Shown here piece after piece: positions 51,491-64,000 of a stretch of 64,000 nucleotides of DNA. Location: contig NC_047083.1 in assembly GCF_902459465.1 (NCBI RefSeq), positions 2,501-66,500 of the forward strand. Direction: 5' to 3'. This DNA is from Asterias rubens (taxonomy: Eukaryota > Echinodermata > Asteroidea > Forcipulatida > Asteriidae). The translations under genes and the position numbers were made by a program. Below the pieces are notes generated by a model. The model was not told the DNA's origin and searched no databases. It worked only from the letters and a program-made list of their open reading frames with translations. Numbering within the stretch: position 1 is the first letter of the stretch; each line of letters begins with the position of its first letter.

Positions 51491-51875
51491 TTAAAGACAC
51501 TGGACACTATTGGTAATTGTCAAAGACCAGTCTTCTCACTTGGTGTATCTCAATTATGCATTAAATAACAAACCTGTGAAAATTTCAGCTCAATCGGTCG
51601 TTGAAGTTACGAGATAATAATGAAAGGAAAAACACTTTTGTCACACGAAGTTGTGTGCTTTCATATGCTTGATTTCGAGACCTCAAATTCTAAACTTGAG
51701 GTCTCGAAATCAAATTCATGTAAAATTCCTTTTTTCTCGAAAACTACATCACTTCAGAGGGAGCCGTTTCTCACAATGTTTTATACAATCAACCTCTCCC
51801 CGTTACTCATTACCACGTAAGGTTTTATGCTAATAATTATTTTGAGTAATTACCAATAGTGTCCACTGCCTTTAA
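51491..51875. mobile_element. TTAA-flanked piggyBac-like MITE (385 bp)
   Basis: Left end TTAAAGACACTGGACACTAT continues ...TGGTAATT; the right end, reverse-complemented, opens TTAAAGGCAGTGGACACTAT and also continues ...TGGTAATT. This gives terminal inverted repeats of about 28 bp with two mismatches. Both ends coincide with TTAA, the target of piggyBac transposases. Internally, 17-bp arms TGATTTCGAGACCTCAA (51670-51686) and its complement (51696-51712) form a hairpin. It has no transposase. A diverged relative lies at 8382-8600. Confidence 0.85.
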
Positions 51876-54800
51876 GTTTTTTAAATTTTTGAAGATTGAT
51901 CTTTTTGGTATGCGACTTTAACAAGGTGAAATGTTTGAGATGAACTATTTAGGAGTGTTGAAATATGACGTAATGAAACAGTAGACAACTCACTGTAGCA
52001 AAGATGGGTGTAGACTAATCATTAATGTCGGATTGTAGAAGGATGCCCACACTAACAATAATACATGAATTCACCAGCACAGCACATTGAAGTCAAAAAC
52101 ACTTTCTTACTGTCCATTCTTCTTTTTCTGAAAAACAAAAATCCCTTGACACAACAAACATTTGGGAGCACGACATCACATTTATATTAGTTATGGTCTA
52201 GAAAGCGGTGAAACCCTAAGACTTGGGCAGAATGATATTAATATCACTTCGATGTCAAACAATATTCACTCTTATATCAACTTAAAGGAACATGTTGGTA
52301 GCCAGAGAGAAGCGAACTACATTTTCTAAGTCTTTGGATGGCATCCTCTCATCCAGGTTTCACCAGCATGTTTATTATGAAACGTGAATTGCCTTTTTTT
52401 TTATTACTTTCAAAAAGCTTTCAAGTGAATTGTCTATAACAGGCATAGGCTTATTTCCAAAATAAATCAAAATGGTTTTTCAATAAATTCACGACGACGC
52501 ATTAAGTCAGTAAATAACCACAATCTATATAATGTTTTACTCTAACATAAAATATAAGGTATTTGTTCTTATGAAGTAACTCAGAATTTCCTGTACGTTG
52601 TATAGCTACGAGGGTCAGTAATGCATCAAAAATGTGTACTATAGTCAAGAATCATGGGTGCATATCGCGCCCAAAAGCCCGCAGGGCACGAGCGGGCAGC
52701 GCACGCTAGGTACGCCGTGCTCTTCACTGCGATCCACCGCCATTCCGCATCAGAAAACACGCTAGTGTGAATTCCGACCATCACTTCGTATTAAACATAA
52801 CCAAGTTAAAAGGAACACCGCGACTCACCATCTCTACTATAAAACACCCAAATCCCGTCCAAACAAGTCACACTTTAATCAGATTCCTTGCCTCTTCCTA
52901 TCAGAAATGCGGGAAATGTGGAGGATGTTTTAGGGTTTTTTTTCTGTTTGAGAGTTTGATCAATTAGTAGTATCGGTGCTATGTAACGGGTGTTTCAATG
53001 CTGATAATATCGCTATCGTCTACTGCACACCAATAGAACACGTGTCTACTGTGATTTCCTATACCTGTGGGGCTCTTCGCGCTTTTCTGCTCTAAAAATC
53101 AAAATATCTTGTGCAGAGAGAGACGGAGAGAGTGCCGCCGCCATATAATGCACGTGCATTCTGATATATTAAAATGAATGAGTATCAATACCAAATGAAA
53201 ATGGAGTGCGAATGAAATTACCCACTTTTTGCTTCACTTCATCTGAAGGCAGACGGCCAGAACGTAATTGACTGGTATCCACTATCATTAAAGCTATATC
53301 AAAACACTGGTATCAATGTACTTTCTTGACTCAGAGCAGTCACTTAATTCAGTTCCTTTAGCGGTCTCATTCCCCTACCAAAGAGACTGTTTTTATAAGA
53401 TTTCAAACTGAGATCCGTGGGTTTTCCTCTCCGATAGCTCAAGATTTTTCAATTTGAATCAATAAAGTGGAGACGGTCAGCTTTAGATAGCTTTGATGTC
53501 ATTATAAAGATTGCACTTTGATGGAGTTACTGCTCTTGAACAAAACGAGTCGGATTGCTCAATTCAAAACTAAAGTTTTTACCAAAGTGCGCAGGAGCGC
53601 AATATTAACAAACCTTGTTTGTGAGTCCGTTTATAAATTGAGAAGATCAATTAATATCGCTCGATAATTAACCGTTCTGTGACCTTAATTCTGACTTCAC
53701 ACCAGTTTGAACTTTGGAACCGAAGAGAAATCACGTCACAAAACAAGCAAGGTCTGCGCGCTCATGTGCAACTCCATTTTCAGGCTCTCGCTTGAGTAAG
53801 CACTGGTTATGGAATTAGAATACGGCCCATTATTATGACTATGACCCTCAGTAAATTGAAATGCATTGAGGTGCTGCTTGGTTAAGAACCCCGTGGAGTT
53901 AAGGCAGCTTGATATCGACCAATCAGAGGCAGAAAAAGGTGCTTAAAAGAGCAGAAAATATGAGTGATTAATGGACAGAAAAGCTCAATTTGGCTCATAG
54001 TTAGAACACAGCATGGTTTTGGATCAAATGCCTTTTATATTGTGACCAGTCATGTATATTGCCTGGGGAGGGGTGAGTGCCAAGGGGTTTGGTTAATTTA
54101 AATACTGACCATGAAATTACTTCTCTTTCCTGATGTCACTGGTGACGTTTAACCATAGAATGGTGATCACTCTTTAATAGTGAAAGAATACCAAATAATA
54201 ACATAGGCATCCGTATGGTGTCTTGGAAACTAAACCAAGGGCGGAATCAAAATCAACTGATCTTTTTTTTTCACAAAGACAATAACACTCCTTCCAACAA
54301 TAACAGGGTGAAAAGGAATGATTTGATTGACTGTTTAGACGTCTATAAGAGAAGAAATCCCACATTGTCAAAGTTTGGTGCCAAACTCACCTCGATCGAG
54401 AAAATAAATTATAACATTCTATTTGTTACACATGTAACCCAAACTAGTGTTGTCATTGTAGAATCATATAGTTGTAAGATTTCTTCAGCTAAAAATATTC
54501 ACTTTTTCTTTATAATTTCTTAGAATTCGTTAAAAGTATTTGGACTGCAGCGGTTCAAACACGTGAGTTGATGAATGAGGTGTCTTGTTTCTTATTCGCC
54601 TAACCGTGATACTCGCTTTAAAACGAGTTTGTGGTATTTGATTTGCCTGGGGAGTGTGAGCATCCTCCCTCCTTCTTAATACACTTCACACTTCTTATAA
54701 AATTGTCTGAGGATGCAATACGGACTATCAGTCAGCTCGCCTGATGGTCATTGTACTCTTGCAAACGCTTGAAGCTCACACTGATTACTACACGTTTTAC

Positions 54801-56205
54801 ACAGCATTATTACGAACATCATACTGATTGATTTACCAATTGAGAATTTTTTCATTGATTCTGGAATTCGTTTTGGCGGCAAATGGTGACGGGTATGCAA
54901 TCCTATTTAGCGATTAATTCAAAATGATCCTAGGGAACTGCGCTTAACTCCTCACAACAACCACCCAGCCAATGTGTAAAGATAATTCGTTTTTAATTAG
55001 GTCTCACTGGTCGCTCTCCTCTTTGGTGTAATTTCAGCCATTTTAATAATTGCTGCTCCTTTAATAATCGGAAGATTTAACCACTGGATCATTTGGCAGA
55101 ATGCCAAATGATTAATTAATTTGTATAATTCATGAACTGTGTTATTTATTCATGAGTGAACATAAGACGTCACGAAGACACCAGACGGACATCGTTCTGG
55201 GTAAACTAAGACATGACAGTTTTCGCCGCTCAGTCTTTGATGGGGTTGTAATATTAAAGATTTGTTGTTCAATCATGAGTAATGATGTCACGTCTGTTGA
55301 TACTGAGGTCATTATACTATGATTGATTTAATTATCCCCATCGCCAAGATGACACTTAATGACCAATATACACTTCTTGCACTGGATGATCAATAGTCAC
55401 CGATTGACCAATATAGACACCCACTGACCAATAGACACATAGCACTGGCTGACCACTGATCACGTGACAGGATAATTGATTGACCAAGTTGAGAAGCCAA
55501 TGGTCGAATTGTATAAGAATCTTTCATTCAAATATCATAAGAGAAAGTAACACTCAGTGACCAGCGAAATCATGTCATCGTGATTCTGTTTTGGGTTTTC
55601 AGTGTGTTTTTTGTTTAGTTATACTTTTATGACTTGGTGTGTCTTGGTCAATACTTAGACCATCGTCTTCCTTTGTTTATTGTTTGTTTGTCCGTAGGGT
55701 TGTTCCTGCAAGCTTCTTAAAATTGTCTACTAGCAAAGTTTGATGGAGATAATATTGAACCCTTGAAATAAATAGGGAGATGTGGTTCTTTTCGACACTC
55801 CATCGGTGTAAAGGATATTTTATTTTGTTCTAGTGTGTGACTCCAATGCATTCTACATGAGTTCAAACTCGCATTGATGGAGACATCATCTATCCATCCA
55901 TCTCTAGCAATCTGTCCTATATTTTCCTCGCTTGAGTAACTCTTAAAAGCAACCATAAAATTGCCTGACCGATAAATGTTCCATATCATCTTCAATTTTC
56001 AAGGCAATAATGTTTTCTTTTTACTGTCATGTTTAAATCCAACGTAAAGATGATATATAGGCAGTGAGATGACGTAAAGATGACAGAAAGTACGACAGCT
56101 GTGCACTCTTTAGGACCATAATTTGAGTACAAAGGCTTAATTTGCTCTGGCTATAAACCCTGTGTGTAGCACCCAGGGCGGCAGTTTTAAGCACTTCTTA
56201 ATGTT
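51876..56205. other. Gene-free stretch
   Basis: No recognisable exon. A GC-rich patch lies at 52660-52750. Around 55355-55490 TGACCAATA-like words recur irregularly (55359, 55403, 55426), a degenerate repeat or accidental CCAAT cluster. Confidence 0.5.
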
Positions 56206-57007
56206 TCTATATTCGCTGATTTAATTGACGTATAGAATGACAATGAGAAGTGTCTTTAAGAGACTTCTCTTGTTTCCTTGAGCTTTAAGAGAGTCTTAGT
56301 GTGTAGTCTCATCGACCAGTCGCTGCTGATGTCCGTTATATATTCGGTGATTTAATTGACGTATAGCATGACAATGAGAAGTGTCTTTAAGAGACTTCTC
56401 ATTGTTTCCTTGAGCTTTAAGAGAGTCTTAATGTGTAGTCTCATCGACCAGTCGCTGCTGATGTCCGTTATATATTCGGTGATTTAATTGACGCATAGCA
56501 TGACAATGAGAAGTGTCTTTAAGAGACTTCTCATTGTTTCCTTGAGCTTGAAGAGAGTCTAAATGTGTAGTCTCATCGACCAGTCGCTGCTGATGTCCGT
56601 TATATATTCGGTGATTTAATTGACGTATAGCATGACAATGAGAAATGTCTTTAAGAGACTTCTGTTATGGAACTACTTTTCGTATGATGGCGTAGTAATA
56701 TTATGAATACTAATTAAGTACGGGGTATAGTACTTATACCAGGGCGCGGCCTATGATCGCCAGTAGCCGTTAGCCTGGTCTGGGAGGTTGGAGTCTCCGT
56801 CTTTAATTTACCTAAGTTTCGCAAGTTAAGTTATTAAATAAAGCTATTGTGTTCTCTAATAAGAAGCCTCACTAGCCTGTTTTATTTGAAGTTGTGTACT
56901 AGTATCCCGGTAGGCTGACAAAGCCATAATACTTCTCATTGTTTCCTTGAGCTTTAAGAGAGTCTTAATGTGTTGTCTCATCGACCAGTCGCTGCTGATG
57001 TCCGTTA
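56206..57007. repeat. ~132-bp tandem repeat with an internal palindrome, four units
   Basis: Units anchored on GTGATTTAATTGACGTATAG at 56215, 56346, 56478 and 56610 (periods 131, 132, 132). Each carries GAGAAGTGTCTTTAAGAGAC followed by TTCTC, a near-perfect palindrome. The fourth unit is split by a 268-bp insertion and resumes at 56931. Confidence 0.95.
56663..56930 (+). mobile_element. Solo LTR, 268 bp
   Basis: The insertion starts TGTTATGG and ends CCATAAT(A), giving short imperfect inverted ends. It is flanked by a 4-5 bp duplication (ACTTC at 56658-56662 and 56931-56935). The other repeat units show the empty site. It contains AATAAA (56837-56842) followed by a T/G-rich stretch, as expected for the R region of an LTR. 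No internal retrotransposon sequence remains, so recombination between two LTRs is inferred. The orientation follows the poly(A) signal. Confidence 0.8.
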
Positions 57008-60000
57008 ATTGGGGTCATGGTTATCCCTAAGTGTCAATCACACCTCTTTATATACACGCTGTCTTGTTATCTTTAAACTTGTCTATCAATGCAAAAGCGT
57101 CAAATTTGTAGAAGGAAGTCTCAATTGTTTGGAGGTGCGAATCCTTGTACTGACTTCGTATCCCTCCCCTAAATATTATAGTTTTGTTTCTTATGATTTG
57201 AACCTCTCCTTTAGAAAGTCAATGATGACTTCTCTCATGGTTTTACATGAAATGATTGTGAAGTATTTATCTTCTTTGTATGGCTGGGTGATCAACGATT
57301 ATTTTTCTTCTCTCCGTCAAGGAATATAAACTTGGTTTATTTAACATTAGGTTAATTTATCTTCCGTATAAGTGGTCCGTATTCAGTATTCTTAGAGAAC
57401 CCTTTGAAATTTTTTGATTCTGATGTAATTCTCTTGCGTTAAAGACTGTGTCCAATCTTAGGATTTGGTTGTCTAGACTTCTCATCTTTAGTCAAACCCA
57501 TTTTCTGAATTCCAACTCTGTTACTCCCTGAATTCTCCCTTGATTATTTCCTTCTCAATATAACTCTTTCTATTATCCTCAATCCTCGTCTTATTAAGTT
57601 TCTTCAAATCTTCTCCCACCCTGACCTAATCTTTCTCTCCACCCCATCTTGGTTTTCAAAGCACGTAACTTGACCCGTGACATGTCCTATGGATGTTTCT
57701 AAGCGATCACTGTGCACTAATCACAAGAGTCCAAGACGTCCAGAAGGATCACCGATGAACCACCAGTATCTCCCGGGCGTTTCGTTCTTTTCAACCCCCT
57801 CGTCTCTACGCCTCGCACACGGTCTACATCATTTACCTCAGGGCTGTAAAACAAGCCACTGCCTCAGCCTCTCACGATGCACCCTGGCTGAATCAATCAA
57901 AACACGGCAGTAATATCCTAGATAACACGCTACTCGTTTCTCGGACTGCTCTTACCACGTCACCTGTTCATATCTTAATAACATCAGGTATCCTCTTGCA
58001 AGGCACACAATTGCCTCTTAGTAGCCCAGTCGGTACAGGTGTTCCTATGATTGCTTCAATTGCCCCGGTTTCTTGTCACTAAAGTCACTGATCGGACAAA
58101 AGCAGTCGCAGCTCGAGGATATGGTACAGGTTTGAATTTCGACTATTAACTGCCGATATTAAAAGTCGAAAGAATAACAAAAGTACGATCGATATTTCGG
58201 TCTAAGTCTAGAAATGAAGTTATTGTATTCTTACTCTGAAAGTGGGTAAATAATTAAAAAAACAAATTCAGAAAACAAGAGATTAAAATTGAGTTTATTA
58301 TACAAAACAGAAAACCTTAAAGATCTACATCGTGAAGATGAAGACGATGTGAGACTTAACTTTTGAAATTGAATCTTGCACTAGGATTATCCACTCGTTT
58401 ATACACCACAGACAGTGCGCCATCTTTAGTCTAGTTCCCTGAAGGCATGGCATACAGGTCAACCACCTTAAAGGTGACAATCTATTAAATTACCCATTCT
58501 GTGAATATCAACTTCTCCGCTTAAAACCACCACTTGACCTCATTGTCTCAACCTCAATGGGGATATTAAGTTCAGTTTTCAAAACTTTGATTATTTAATT
58601 TGACAAGACAATAGTGACATTATCAAATTATTCTGATTTAAAATAAAATGGTCCTGCGATTGTCACATCAACTGGTTTTCACTTTGACCACCAATGATCA
58701 TTCATAGTATAGCAGTCTAATTGACAAGAGGAGTGTGCTGCTTACGTCTTAGCAGATTATTTAAGTTTTACCCCCACCCCCTCCTCTCCCCAAGACATTT
58801 CAGATATTACATTTTATTCTCTGGCAGACAATTCGACTCCCTCTGGAACTGAACAGTTTCATCTTCATCGGGAAAAGCTACCGATACGTTGAAGACGTAA
58901 GAAGTACCTGAGCCGAAGAAGTCAATTACTGCGTCATTAAATTAAACAAACCCTTTAACCACTACTTGTCAGGCAAACCCAAACCCTACATTTTCTTGAC
59001 CAATAGACCACAGGATTTAAAGAGCACAAAATCAATTTATTCCCCTAGTTCTTGCTGAGAGTTCATTGTCGTACCTTAAAGCTACGTCCTCAATCTTAAT
59101 ATTAAACACAGACATGTGCGGTTCTCTCTGTGAGTACTAATTATAGTGAAATAATATGGGAGGTGTTAATCTAGTTAATGTGTACTTCGGAGTGCGTTGG
59201 TGATATGGGAGTGCTTGAGAGTAAAGAACGTGTTTGATTATGTGGTTTGTAGTGGCTTGTTAGCTCATTGCAGACATACGTCAAAGAAACTAGCCGGAGA
59301 TACGCTGGAAACTCCTGCACGCTCTTACAGTTTGAAAGCTCAGAGTGGGTTACGGTTATGGTTAGGGTTAGGAAACTAGCCGGAAACACGGCGGGCAACC
59401 CGTCTAGAGTTTGAAAGCTTGGAGCGTGGTCTGTAATTCTCATTTCCGATGATCAACTACAAACCTTGTTTTGTGTACTACATGACTTCACTAATTAAAA
59501 TTAAAATAAATTAGATGAAGAATAATTAGCAGAAAGCTAGTTCAAGTATAGAAACAAAGTAAGGTACCGTTAGGACAACTTCACTCCACCCCTTCTTCTC
59601 TAAAGTCTTTCTCGTACTGCATTGTAGTTAAACCCTCCTCCCTCCTACCATATTATATCACCATCTTTAGTTTCCTCTTCGAGGCCTTATATGTTGTGCA
59701 ATTTTCACAGGTCGTTTTTTTTTTCCGATAGTTGTAACCAATTCGTAATGAAAGGTAAAAAGGAAACCATAAGGAAGACTACGCGGTGGAAAAAATAAGG
59801 CAAATAAAATAACAAAAAATGGAGAAAGAGGTTATAGTTGAAAAGCCTACTTTGAGAAAAGGGAAGGGAGAAAAGGAACACAATTGTTTTTAATTTACAA
59901 CATTGGGAATTGTGAGGGGAAGGTACTCGCATTCGTTTTAACAAGATTCTCTCAATGGTACAAAAGGAACACAAATAGATGGAAAAGTTCGAAATTAGGT

Positions 60001-60708
60001 GAATCACAAGGAAGAAATCTCAAAATAAAAAGACACAAAGCATCAATATAGCAAACTGAGTCAAAGCGATTGGGTTACAAAAGTAAAATAGTGCATCTTT
60101 AATCATTTCTACAAATCATTCTTTTTTGACAATTAATTTCTGAATATTCGACCTTTTTACCGTGTGAAAAGTGTCCTTTCGAGACACAAGAAGACAATCT
60201 GTTACCATGAGATGACAAAACCTGAGGAGTCTGTGACCAGACATACACCCAATACTTTACACAGGACCATTCAACTGGGTTCCAGGAGCAGCTTTTGACA
60301 ACGGCCCAGTGGCCGGGGGTACGTTACTACCCCTGACATCTCGCTGGAGTGACAACAAACTTCTCACAGTCGAAGCTTTTGATTCCAACTTGTCTAACTC
60401 AGGGTTCGTGTCATCCTGTATTCACCGGCTGTCAACATAAGGCTAGCAAGACGTCAACATCTGATTATAACAACTTCACGTCCCTTGATAATGCGGGGTT
60501 GACCAACACATGTTAGAATTCTCAGCCAACTACAAACATCCAACTTAAATGCAACGTGGGTTACATAGACAACCTCGCTCTCATGGGAATCATAGGGTCA
60601 ATATAGACACGTCAATAACCTCGTAGTTCATTTAATGGGCTCGATTGGATGATAGTAATCTTCAATGACCCCTGGCTGTATGAACACCTTTAAACATCAC
60701 AACTATAA
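57008..60708. other. Gene-free stretch
   Basis: No exon recognised. It includes a diverged two-unit repeat at 59288-59425 (GAAACTAGCCGGA... AGTTTGAAAGCT twice) separated by a telomere-like GGGTTACGGTTATGGTTAGG run, and pyrimidine-rich sequence around 57530-57660. Confidence 0.5.
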
Positions 60709-62018
60709 GCTTCCCACCTTCAAACTTCCCATCTCTAAACTTCCCATCTCTAGACTTCCCACCTCTAAACTTCTCACCTCTAAACTTCCCATCTCTAAAC
60801 TTTCCACCTATAAACTTCCCATCTCTAAACTTCCCACCTCTAATCTTCCCACCTCTACAATATCCCACCTCTAAACTTCCCATCTCTAAACTTTCCACCT
60901 CTAAACTTTCCATCTCTAAACTTCCATCTCTAAACTTCCAACCTCTAAACTTCCAATTTTTAAACTTCCTACCTATAAACTTCCCATCTCTAAACTTCCC
61001 ACCTATAAACTTCCCACCTCTAAACTTCCCATCTCTAATTTTCCCATCTCTAAACTTCCCACCTCTAAACCTATTACCTCTAAACTTTCCACCTCTAAAC
61101 TTCCCACCTCTAAACTTCCTACCTCTAAACTTCCCATCTCTAAACTTCCCATCTCTAAACTTCCAACCTCTAAACTTCCCATTTCTAAACTTCCTACCTA
61201 TAAACTTCCCATCTCTAAACTTCCCACCTATAAACTTCCCACCTCTAAACTTCCCATCTCTAATTTTCCCATCTCTAAACTTCCCACCTCTAAACTTCCC
61301 ATCTCTAAACTTCCCACCTTTAAACTTCCTACCTCTAAACTTTCCACCTCTAAACTTCCCACCTCTAAACTTCCCATCTCTAAACTTCCCACCTCTAAAC
61401 TTCCCACCTCTAAACTTCCTACCTCTAAACTTCCCACCTCTAAACTTCCCACCTCTAAACTTCCCACCTCTAAACTTCCCATCTCTAAACTTCCAACCTC
61501 TAAACTTCCCATCTCTAGCCTTCCCACCTCTAAACTTCCCACCTCTAAACTTCCTACCTCTAAACTTCCCATCTCTAAACTTCCCAACTCTAAACTTCCC
61601 ACCTCTAAACTTCCCATCTCTAAACTTCCAACCTCTAAACTTCCCATCTCTAGCCTTCCCACCTCTAGACTTCCCATCTCTTAACTTCCTACCTCTAAAC
61701 TTCCCACCTCTAAACTTCCCAACTCTAAACTTCCCACCTCTAAACTTCCCATCTCTAAACTTCCAACCTCTAAACTTCCCATCTCTAGCCTTCCCACCTC
61801 TAGACTTCCCATCTCTTAACTTCCTACCTCTAAACTTCCTACCTCTAAACTTCCCACCTCTAAACTTCCCACCTCTAAACTTTCCACCTCTAAACTTCCC
61901 ATCTCAAATTTCCCATCTCTAAACTTCCCACCTCTAAACTTCCCACATCTAAACTTCCCATCTCTTAACTTCCCACCTCTTAACTTCCCATCTCTTAACT
62001 TCCTACCTATAAACTTAC
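60709..62018. repeat. 15-bp minisatellite, ~87 units
   Basis: About 1.3 kb of CTTCCCACCTCTAAA and variants (CCCATCTCT, CCAACCTCT, CCTACCTAT). The - strand is purine-rich. Because 15 is a multiple of three, long frames are open on both strands (for example repeated GSLEV and GKFRD). These have no start context, no splice support and no homology, so coding is unlikely. A longer-range pattern of repeated blocks is visible within the array. Confidence 0.96.
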
Positions 62019-64000
62019 AACAACAAAATGAGGGAGTAACATCAAGTTTATTTGACATCACTGCGTTACTATAGTTTAAAAAAAAGTGAGACTCAAAACA
62101 GTTTCAACCAATAAACAAGAAGTATTAGCCAAGATTCTGCGTCAAATTACGAAAAACTCCAAATTGACTAAACAACTTTCTCTCTCGAAATAAGTGTAAT
62201 TCCACCATTTTTTTTTAGAAAGTCCGAAATTGTTTAATTTGTTATAAATGAAATTGAAAACTATCCAGCGTACTCAATTAAAATCCTTGTACGCTAAAAT
62301 AATATCTGATAGTAATTGACACGAAACTATTCTTCTACTGATGTTGAATTGGTGCATTTAAGTTGATTTCCGTGAACATTGTTGGCAATTTGACGTAACG
62401 AAGACTGTACATAGGAGCCTTAACAGTGACATGTGGCCATTCCAATCCAACAACTTGTTTCCAAGACTAACAATGAAAGCTATGTCCATTCCCCATTGCC
62501 CTTAAAAGCCTTGCAATTATCTTTGATTATCTCCCCCACAAGTTTGATCGTCACTTTTAGAGGCGAGATAGTCAGCCATCTGACGTATTGAATATCATAT
62601 CAACTCAATGAAATACAATAGTTATGAAATGAAGACCAACAACTAAAGTCGTCTGACTCACATCTACACCAATGACTTAGCGTGCCGTTCTGATAGCAGC
62701 AGATTGGTGGTGTATAACCCCATACAGTCCACGCTTATATCAAGAGAATTGAACTTGAAGCCAATGTACAGTGATTACATGATCTCTTTACTCTCTTACC
62801 CGTCGGTTGGCTCAGCAACCCCCCACCTGTCATCTTGATGGTGTTGGGCCTAGGAGTTGGGCGTGCTTTACCCCCAGCAACCTGCTACTAGTCCAAACTG
62901 CTCACTATAACCCAACCAGACTGCAGACTTTCCCGTCAAATTACAAATCAAGGCTATCAATTTTCAAAGAAGAAACGGTCGTTCGAACACTGGTGCAAAA
63001 AGCTTTGTGATTGTTGTTCAACTTGACTTGTTTTTAGTGATAAATCATAGAGCACTATTAGTGGGTGGTGACGTGGAAAACAAGTTGCCAGATTTAAACA
63101 GACATGAAATATTCTTTTGACTTAAATTTCAGTTAATAATTACGAGAATATAACTTTGAAATAAACCTCAATCAACCTCTTCCATCAATCGAAGGAGAAA
63201 AGTCCCCGTTTCGGAGGAGCCCAAAATCGCTAGTTATTTGAAAATAAGTGGCAGGAGTTGTTTACAATCCTGTTTGTAATATTTACCTTTATATTTTGTG
63301 TATAATGATATTATGGGGAAGCTTTGTATATCCGTAACGCACATTTTTAAATCATACCTAATCAAGTTTTCCAATTAACGATTTGTTGTATAAAAAGGGC
63401 ATGTACTCCAAGTATTACAATACGAGTCACTAAACCGTCTTATTTCGTCTAAGTACGCTATCTACATTGTGCACCATTCCAGTCACGAGATTTACTCTCA
63501 AAGTAATTTCGCCGAATTTGGTTCATTATCAGCCAAACTCCTCTTTGTGACCATTAAATGAACACTTTTAAGCAGTTTGTTTTAACAAGAGCTCATGACA
63601 CAAATTCGGAGTGACAATTTATATAAATATACGTAAATTGAGCGTGTTTTAAAACTTATTCAAACAAGTCAGCGTTATCTGTGCATTATAAATAATGCTA
63701 GCACAGATTAAAAGAAAAGTTATGCTCGACTTCTTTTTGCATTCCTGCATTTTGTACTCCTTTGGATTCAAAAAGCTGCAATTCAAAGTCGATCTGTTTT
63801 TATTCCGTGTGGGGTCTTCATCAATACTTGTTTCTTTGTTATTTATTGAACTTTGACCTTTGACCTCAGAATGACCTTTAACAGCTATGTTAAGCTATGT
63901 TCAACATATCGATGTCACTTCCTTTACGATATTAGAAACAAATCGATGAGATAAAATCCAAGAATCGAATTGTTGCCCTGGCTCGTTACTTATTTTGCGT
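62019..64000. other. Gene-free stretch at window end
   Basis: No exon recognised. The most notable site is a nuclear-receptor DR1 at 63854-63866. Confidence 0.5.
63854..63877 (-). promoter_or_regulatory. Nuclear-receptor direct repeat (DR1 plus third half-site)
   Basis: TGACCT-T-TGACCT at 63854-63866 is a perfect DR1 (AGGTCA-A-AGGTCA on the - strand), the type bound by HNF4, COUP-TF and RXR. A third TGACCT at 63872-63877 is spaced by 5 bp. Confidence 0.4.

Noticed and set aside
57677..57913. 78-codon frame on the + strand.
   Set aside because: No recognisable motif and surrounded by non-coding, pyrimidine-rich sequence.
60662..62061. Long repetitive open frames suggesting a low-complexity protein.
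   Set aside because: They follow directly from a 15-bp repeat unit; no splice signals, start context or family resemblance.

Overview
This is animal nuclear DNA: AT-rich, with multi-exon genes bearing GT-AG introns, long gene-free stretches, minisatellites and several mobile-element remnants. The genes and the style of interspersed repeats fit an echinoderm, and a sea star is my best guess. That guess rests on recognising repeat families from memory and is inference. Five protein-coding genes could be assembled exon by exon with reading phase closing at every junction.

Layout. (1) 1490-1661, + strand: an isolated, frameshifted first exon of a ZnT/SLC30 zinc transporter. (2) 8832-2241, - strand: an RFX6-like winged-helix transcription factor, 17 coding exons, about 753 aa, with a possible extra 5' exon at 9361-9401. 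(3) 12781-17683, + strand: the U1/U2B''-type snRNP A protein (SNRPA/snf), 6 coding exons, 252 aa. Introns 1, 2 and 3 each carry one copy of a ~134-nt element that folds like an H/ACA snoRNA. (4) 20682-23922, + strand: a radical-SAM protein of the arsenosugar-biosynthesis ArsS/DUF3641 type, 8 exons, 479 aa. (5) 26074-27895, + strand: LMO2-like LIM-only protein, 3 exons, 169 aa. (6) 49015-40603, - strand: DBX-type homeobox protein, 4 exons, 411 aa.

The remaining sequence, mainly 28.2-40.6 kb and 49.3-64 kb, has no credible gene. It holds minisatellites (43, 60, ~132 and 15 bp units), a solo LTR inserted into the ~132-bp array, a TTAA-flanked piggyBac-like MITE, fold-back elements, and Penelope-type/hammerhead-like remnants. 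LMO2, DBX and RFX6 are developmental regulators, so the deserts around DBX and LMO2 may hold enhancers, but nothing in the sequence alone proves this.

The most interesting unexplained signal is the intronic RNA family in SNRPA. Three copies sit one per intron, and all four body substitutions fall in predicted helices and keep pairing. Next come the complete ArsS-like gene in an animal genome, the broken orphan ZnT exon, an excess of CTCF-core-like motifs, and an excess of perfect CRE palindromes.
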